Source: Desulfobacteraceae bacterium
GTDB lineage: Bacteria; Desulfobacterota; Desulfobacteria; Desulfobacterales; Desulfobacteraceae
Length of the DNA: 10,427 nt
Direction of reading: 5' to 3'
NCBI GenBank assembly: GCA_003354055.1
Contig: PIVQ01000200.1
Coordinates: forward strand, 1-10,427
Both the position numbers and the translations under genes were made by a program. The notes below the pieces were generated by a model, which was not told the origin of the DNA, searched no databases, and saw only the letters and a list, made by a program, of their open reading frames with translations. Shown here piece after piece: positions 6,163 through 10,427 of the stretch. How positions within the stretch are numbered: the stretch's first letter is position 1; every line of letters begins with the position of its first letter.

Positions 6163-9100
6163 ATGAGAAACAGAAAATCGATTAAGGGCTTGATTGTACT
6201 GATTAATTTGATCATGGTTTCTGTATACTATGATCCTGCCCTAGCCGATATCAAGGCAAGCAGATTGATCGGGGTTGCACCCCTTGGTGTCAATTTTTCA
6301 GCCGGAGCTGATTCCAGTACCGCTGGGAACAGGCCTTTCCATGAGCGGTTGTATTCCTGGGATTTTGGAAATCCGACCAGTGACATCTGGGCAGTTTCCG
6401 GAAAATCTAAGAATACAGCCAATGGCCCTATTACGGCGCATATTTTTGAGACCCCCGGCACCTATGTTGTTAGCCTGACCGTTGCCGACGGCAACGGTCC
6501 TGTTTCAACTGAGCAGGTCGAGATAATGGTTCAGGATCCGGATGAAATTTATTCAGGTGGCAATACCATCTGCTTCAGTGACACCACTAATAATGATTTT
6601 CAAGGCTGCCCTTCGGGTGCCGTACAGATTGCAACTGACGATATTTCAGCAATAAAATCCGAAATTGCAACAGGAAAGAGGATTTTGCTTGGCCGAGGGT
6701 CATCCTGGACCTCCACAGGGGTCAATTCAAATGAAAGAAATATCGGCCACTCAATTGAGGGACCGGTTACCATCGGGGCATATGGTCCCCGCCTGAACCC
6801 CGACGAGCGCGGAATCTGTGAAAACGCCCCTGAAATCAATCTGGAGTACCCAATTGCTTATGGGGAGGATGGATATCAATACCCCGGCTTATTTGCTATC
6901 AGCCGCACAAACGACTGGCGGATTCACGACATTAACTTTAATGCCAACACCGATTACAACAGTCTTTCAGGCGGTGCAACAGACGTCGGACCATTTTTAT
7001 TTTTGCGTGTAAAGAGTTCTGGATTCAGGACGATGATCTCACTCAGCCACTACAAGACTGCCGGTCATGATCAATTTATGATTGTTGATAGTGATCTTTC
7101 AGGGGCTTACAACAATGTAGTATATACAGGATCAGAAAATCTGGTTTTAATGGGAAATGACATTCGAGATGCAGCCACCTCCCATGTTGTAAGAGTATGG
7201 CAGGCCTACTCAGCGGTTATCAGCCACAACCGTTTATCAGGTTCATCCCTGACCAATAACCGAGGGCGTGCGGCCCTGAAGCTTCATGGCCTTCGGGAAG
7301 AGCTGCTGGATACGGAATATGGGATACTCAAAAGAACCCGTCTGGTCGTACTTGCAGATAATCTATTTGGCGGAAGCGGTCCCTGGCCAGTTTGCATCGC
7401 CCCCCAAAATGCAGTTCGGGACGAACGACTATCAGATATAGTAGTGGAAAATAACCGATTTCTTTCCGACTATGGCAATCTGAGTTCAAGACTTGTCTCG
7501 GTACCCCTTTCCATACACGCAAGGGACGTCAGTGTCCGTAATAATATTATTGACGGTAATGGTGGCGGTAATGGATTTAAAGCTATAGTGGTATCAAAAT
7601 TCGGAATTGAGCCTCAACCAACAGGCATTCAAATTTATAACAACACCATATTAAAAACTGAGGTTAACGACCCCGCCTACGGTTACAGGCTTTATGCAGG
7701 GATTGAGGTGGAAGATACTGGTGAAGACATCACTATTATGAACAATCTGGTTGTATTCCCCGAAGATGATTTTGTAGATCAAATATTTTTGATCCGCAAC
7801 AGGGACAGCTCAATAATAACCGAAAGCCACAATCTCCTGATTCAGACAAATGATCATGGATTGAAAGATCCGGAAAATGCTGACCCCATTCAGCGTGATT
7901 ACAGTATAAAGGAGGATTCCCCGGCAATCGACTTCGGAACCACCGTCCCTGTTTTCAATGATTTTTCAGGGGCACCCAGGCCGATCACAAATCCTTATGA
8001 TGCTGGTGCTTTTGAGAATCAGGCCATACCGGACCCTGAGCCAGAACCTGATCCTGAATTTTCAGCCATCTACACCGGTATTGGACCTTTTGGCGTAAAT
8101 TTTGCCGCAGTTGCTTTTGACGACCCCCAAATCGACAGCCCCTTTCACAACAAAAACTATACATGGAATTTTGGAGATCCAAGCAGCGGAACATGGGCAA
8201 TCTCGGATAAACCAAGAAATTCGGCACAGGGACCTGTTACAGCACATATATTTGAAACCCCCGGCACTTATGTTGTAACACTGACCGTAACCGAGAATGG
8301 CGAAACATCTGATACACAATACTTCCAAGTGGTCGTCGAAGATCCGGATGAGATATATGCCGGTTCAGATACTATCTGCTTCAGTGATTCTGAAAACAAT
8401 GACTTCCAGGGCTGCCCTGAGAGTGCCATGCAGATTGTAACCGATGATGTTTCAGACATCAAACTGCACATTGATACGGGAAAGAGAATACTTTTGGGCC
8501 GGGGATCAACCTGGGCATCAACAGGAACCGATCCAGGGGAAAGAAATATAGGCCGCTCAATTGAGGGACCCGTTACCATCGGAGCCTATGGTAACTGCCA
8601 GAACCCTGACGAGCGCGGAATCTGTGAAAATGCCCCTGAAATCAATCTGGAATATCCCATTGCTTATGGAGAAGCCGGGTATCAATACCCATCCTTATTT
8701 GCCATAAGCCAAACAAACGACTGGCGGATTCATGATATCAATTTTCACGCCAACACCGATTACAACAGTCTTGCAGGCGGGGCCACAGACATCGGGCCGT
8801 TTTTATTCTTGCGTGTAAAAAGCCAAGGATTCAGAACGATGATCGCTCTTAGCCATTACCGCACTGCCGGCCATGATCAATTTATGATCGTTGACAGTGA
8901 TCTTTCAGGAGCAGAAAATAACGTAGTGTACGCAGGATCAGAACACTTAGTCCTGATGGGAAATGATATCAGAGATGCAGCAACTTCACATGTTGTGAGA
9001 ATATGGCAGGCCTACTCGGGGGTAATCAGTCACAACAGTTTATCAGGTTCATCTTTGAACAATAACCGGGGCCGCCATGCTCTGAAACTCCACGGCATTC

Positions 9101-9828
9101 GGGAAGAGCTGCTTGATACGGAATGGGGAATTCTCAAAAGAACCCGCTTGACCGTAATTGCAGATAATGTCTTTGGCGGAAGCGGGCCCTGGTCAGTTGC
9201 CATCGGCCCCCAAAATGTACTTAGAGATGAACGGCTCTCAGATTTGATAATCGAAAATAACCGCTTTCTTTCCGATTATGGCAACCTGAGTTCAAGACTT
9301 GTCTCGATACCCCTTTCCATTCACGCAAAGGACGTCAGTATCCGTAATAATATTATTGACGGGAATGGTGGTGCTGGTTCAATTTTGGCTATAAAGGTAT
9401 CCAAATATGGTATTGAGCCGAGTCCTTCAGGCATTCAAATTTTTAACAACACTATAATTAAAACCGAAGTTCATGACCCCAATGGATCTTACAGACTTTA
9501 TTCAGGGATTGATGTGGAAGATACGGGTGAAGGCATTACGATTATGAACAATCTGGTTGTATTTCCGGAAGATGCCTTTGCAGATCAAATATTTTTGATC
9601 CGCAACAGGGACAACTCAATCATAAACGAAAGTCATAATCTTCTGATCCAGTCAGACGATCACGGATTGAAAATGCCTGATCACAGTGCTCCTCTTTTAA
9701 GAGATTACAGTCTCGAAGGTTTTTCACCCGCAATTGATCAAGGGGTGACTCTCCCTGTGTTTACAGACTTTTCAGGTGCACCCAGAGACATCAACATGCC
9801 TTTTGATATAGGTGCTTTTGAATATTAG
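6163..9828 (+). CDS. Secreted protein with two tandem PKD + right-handed beta-helix units
   Basis: A 1221-residue exported protein. Residues 1-28 are a signal peptide (KGLIVLINLIMVSVYY core, cleavage probably after ALA-28). Each of two tandem units has: a PKD domain (about 36-125 and 638-727; LYSWDFGNP and YTWNFGDP, both with AHIFETPGTYVV); a short Cys-containing segment (TICFSD...NNDFQGCP); a long parallel beta-helix rich in N-x-I/V ladders such as VRNNIIDGNGG, IYNNTIL and IMNNLVVFPED; and a closing DFSGAP...GAFE motif like that ending choice-of-anchor Q proteins. The units are joined by a PDPEPEPDPE linker (622-632). PKD domains usually mediate protein or carbohydrate contacts and beta-helices often bind or cleave polysaccharides; no lyase or hydrolase active site is recognised, so enzymatic activity is not claimed. 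The protein ends at FEY with no membrane anchor, LPXTG or PEP-CTERM. It probably acts at or outside the cell surface. Confidence 0.9.
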   Translation: MRNRKSIKGLIVLINLIMVSVYYDPALADIKASRLIGVAPLGVNFSAGADSSTAGNRPFHERLYSWDFGNPTSDIWAVSGKSKNTANGPITAHIFETPGTYVVSLTVADGNGPVSTEQVEIMVQDPDEIYSGGNTICFSDTTNNDFQGCPSGAVQIATDDISAIKSEIATGKRILLGRGSSWTSTGVNSNERNIGHSIEGPVTIGAYGPRLNPDERGICENAPEINLEYPIAYGEDGYQYPGLFAISRTNDWRIHDINFNANTDYNSLSGGATDVGPFLFLRVKSSGFRTMISLSHYKTAGHDQFMIVDSDLSGAYNNVVYTGSENLVLMGNDIRDAATSHVVRVWQAYSAVISHNRLSGSSLTNNRGRAALKLHGLREELLDTEYGILKRTRLVVLADNLFGGSGPWPVCIAPQNAVRDERLSDIVVENNRFLSDYGNLSSRLVSVPLSIHARDVSVRNNIIDGNGGGNGFKAIVVSKFGIEPQPTGIQIYNNTILKTEVNDPAYGYRLYAGIEVEDTGEDITIMNNLVVFPEDDFVDQIFLIRNRDSSIITESHNLLIQTNDHGLKDPENADPIQRDYSIKEDSPAIDFGTTVPVFNDFSGAPRPITNPYDAGAFENQAIPDPEPEPDPEFSAIYTGIGPFGVNFAAVAFDDPQIDSPFHNKNYTWNFGDPSSGTWAISDKPRNSAQGPVTAHIFETPGTYVVTLTVTENGETSDTQYFQVVVEDPDEIYAGSDTICFSDSENNDFQGCPESAMQIVTDDVSDIKLHIDTGKRILLGRGSTWASTGTDPGERNIGRSIEGPVTIGAYGNCQNPDERGICENAPEINLEYPIAYGEAGYQYPSLFAISQTNDWRIHDINFHANTDYNSLAGGATDIGPFLFLRVKSQGFRTMIALSHYRTAGHDQFMIVDSDLSGAENNVVYAGSEHLVLMGNDIRDAATSHVVRIWQAYSGVISHNSLSGSSLNNNRGRHALKLHGIREELLDTEWGILKRTRLTVIADNVFGGSGPWSVAIGPQNVLRDERLSDLIIENNRFLSDYGNLSSRLVSIPLSIHAKDVSIRNNIIDGNGGAGSILAIKVSKYGIEPSPSGIQIFNNTIIKTEVHDPNGSYRLYSGIDVEDTGEGITIMNNLVVFPEDAFADQIFLIRNRDNSIINESHNLLIQSDDHGLKMPDHSAPLLRDYSLEGFSPAIDQGVTLPVFTDFSGAPRDINMPFDIGAFEY
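6268..8016 (+). repeat. Internal duplication of the beta-helix gene, copy 1
   Basis: Residues 36-618. Every landmark recurs exactly 602 residues (1806 bases) later: P40/P642, HIFETPGTYVV 93/695, PDEIY 126/728, GAFE 615/1217. The alignment needs no insertion or deletion. This copy has an extra cysteine (C411, WPVCIAP). Confidence 0.9.
8074..9822 (+). repeat. Internal duplication of the beta-helix gene, copy 2
   Basis: Residues 638-1220, the same length as copy 1. By eye the core (for example the run from NPDERGICENAPEI through ATSHVVR) is far more conserved than the PKD portion at the start. It has an extra cysteine at 812 (GNCQNP) and lacks the C411 equivalent (WSVAIGP). Synonymous changes are scattered throughout, so the duplication is not recent. 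Confidence 0.9.
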
Positions 9829-10141
9829 AGTGATTGTCAAAAAAACGTTCCGAAAACCATCAATAGAAAAGGCAATCACCAAAAGGCAAATCGATTGTAG
9901 TATGCGGTATTTATTACCTTAAGTGGTAGAAAGAGATACTATGGTTTCGAAACATGTTTTTGCGATTTGCTATAGACAATAACCGATTGCAAAAAATTAA
10001 TGATCTGCCAGACATGAAAGAGTCGGGCAGATCATTCGTACCAAAAAATGTGGTTGGTTGACAGATGTAAACATGCAGACTCCGGTTAGCTCGGGGCAAG
10101 AATCAGACTCCAGACCCTTTTATTTTTTTTCGAAAGGAAAA
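9829..10141. other. Intergenic region between the two secreted-protein genes
   Basis: About 310 bp. It holds a distant 7-base inverted repeat (GTGATTG 9830-9836 with CAATCAC 9873-9879), a strong hairpin at 9999-10036, a small stem CTCCG/CGGGG (10080-10084 with 10092-10096) and a T8 run at 10123-10130 before the next ribosome-binding site. No protein-coding gene is supported here. Confidence 0.6.
9999..10036. terminator. Strong stem-loop, terminator-like on the minus strand
   Basis: AATGATCTGCC (9999-10009) and GGCAGATCATT (10026-10036) are perfect 11-base inverted repeats. Inside, after one A/G mismatch, GAC (10011-10013) pairs with GTC (10022-10024), leaving an 8-base loop. On the minus strand the hairpin is followed by TAATTTTTT, which fits an intrinsic terminator, but no minus-strand gene precedes it. 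On the plus strand no T run follows, so ending the beta-helix transcript this way is less clear. It could instead be an mRNA-end stabiliser or part of a small mobile repeat. Confidence 0.5.
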
Positions 10142-10427
10142 ATGAAGATGAAACGTATTACTATTTTATTATTTATGATGTTGTGCTTATCTGCCCAAGT
10201 GGTATCTGGCGAACCTATCATTGCTGACCATACTGCAGTAAATGATTTTGATCAAATTCCGGCGGAGTATATTGCCAAGGTGAAGGAAATGCTAATTGTA
10301 GTGGCCGCAGAATCCCATGGCCTTGGCTATCATTATGCACTCCAGCTACTCGGGGAGTCCGATCCAACCTATGCAGTTAATGTGAACTGGAGTGGGGCAC
10401 CGGAGACATTTACAAATGAATATCTTC
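10142..10427 (+). CDS. Secreted protein, 5' part only (cut by window end)
   Basis: The frame is open from ATG 10142 to the window edge, giving 95 residues of a longer protein. Residues 1 to about 23 form a signal peptide (MKMKRITILLFMMLCLSAQ, cleavage near VVSG). The mature start reads EPIIADHTAVNDFDQIPAEY, then KVKEMLIVVAAESHGLGYHY. From memory, an 'I-x-x-D-H-T ... I-P ... I-x-x-x-K ... ESH/TSHG' layout occurs at the start of some secreted proteins of uncertain, possibly SGNH-hydrolase-like, function; the decisive residues would lie beyond the window. AAAGGA (10133-10138) lies three bases before ATG 10142 and nine before the in-frame ATG 10148, so either could be the start. It follows the beta-helix gene in the same direction but about 310 bp away, probably as a separate transcription unit. 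Confidence 0.8.
   Translation, partial: MKMKRITILLFMMLCLSAQVVSGEPIIADHTAVNDFDQIPAEYIAKVKEMLIVVAAESHGLGYHYALQLLGESDPTYAVNVNWSGAPETFTNEYL

Noticed and set aside
6600..6839. Minus-strand 79-codon open frame
   Set aside because: Antisense shadow of copy 1 of the beta-helix gene, matching the shadow in copy 2.
8268..8579. Minus-strand 103-codon open frame
   Set aside because: It is fully contained in the beta-helix gene, and a similar open stretch appears at the equivalent place in copy 1, as expected for a shadow of a duplicated coding sequence.
10058..10063. Perfect -35-like TTGACA before the last gene
   Set aside because: The sequence 16-18 bases downstream (CTCCGG region) has no resemblance to a -10 box.
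10064..10130. Possible riboswitch leader of the last gene
   Set aside because: Only a 5-bp stem with one wobble pair is visible, and I find none of the conserved motifs of cyclic-di-GMP or other riboswitch classes.

Overview
The window looks like chromosomal DNA of a Gram-negative environmental bacterium. A deltaproteobacterial (Desulfobacterota-like) host is my best guess. It rests on the style of the two-component pair, the lone exported solute-binding protein and the large secreted beta-helix protein; no marker gene fixes the taxonomy. Composition is mosaic: the first 2.3 kb (a MalT-like regulator) and the sensor kinase are visibly AT-rich, whereas the beta-helix gene and the response regulator are more balanced.

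Layout. (1) 1-2305, plus strand: a MalT/LuxR-type regulator that lacks the N-terminal ATPase part of its family; an in-frame stop lies just upstream of the first recognisable residues. (2) 2310-3863, minus strand: a histidine kinase followed by a NarL-type response regulator, probably one operon. It ends only 4 bp from the regulator. (3) 4010-4342, minus strand: a small protein of an uncharacterised family, with a possible 25-residue ORF coupled behind it. (4) 4343-4610: non-coding, with a 20-bp tandem repeat. (5) 4611-5501, minus strand: an exported solute-binding-like protein with no permease in the window. (6) 5502-6162: a long divergent intergenic region holding a stop-free remnant, a T8G9 homopolymer inside a small ORF, and two palindromes. 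(7) 6163-9828, plus strand: a 1221-residue secreted protein made of two near-identical halves, each a PKD domain, a right-handed beta-helix and a closing motif resembling the choice-of-anchor Q type. (8) 9829-10141: non-coding, with a strong hairpin. (9) 10142-end: the start of another secreted protein, cut by the window edge.

How they fit together. The kinase and regulator plausibly form a signalling pair. The solute-binding protein, the duplicated beta-helix protein and the truncated last protein all carry export signals, so the right half of the window is an envelope/extracellular region, perhaps concerned with polysaccharide or surface interaction (inference). No phage, CRISPR array, tRNA, rRNA or intact insertion sequence was seen. 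The strongest candidates for something unusual are the indel-free 602-residue internal duplication with its uneven divergence, and the promoter-side DNA in front of it.
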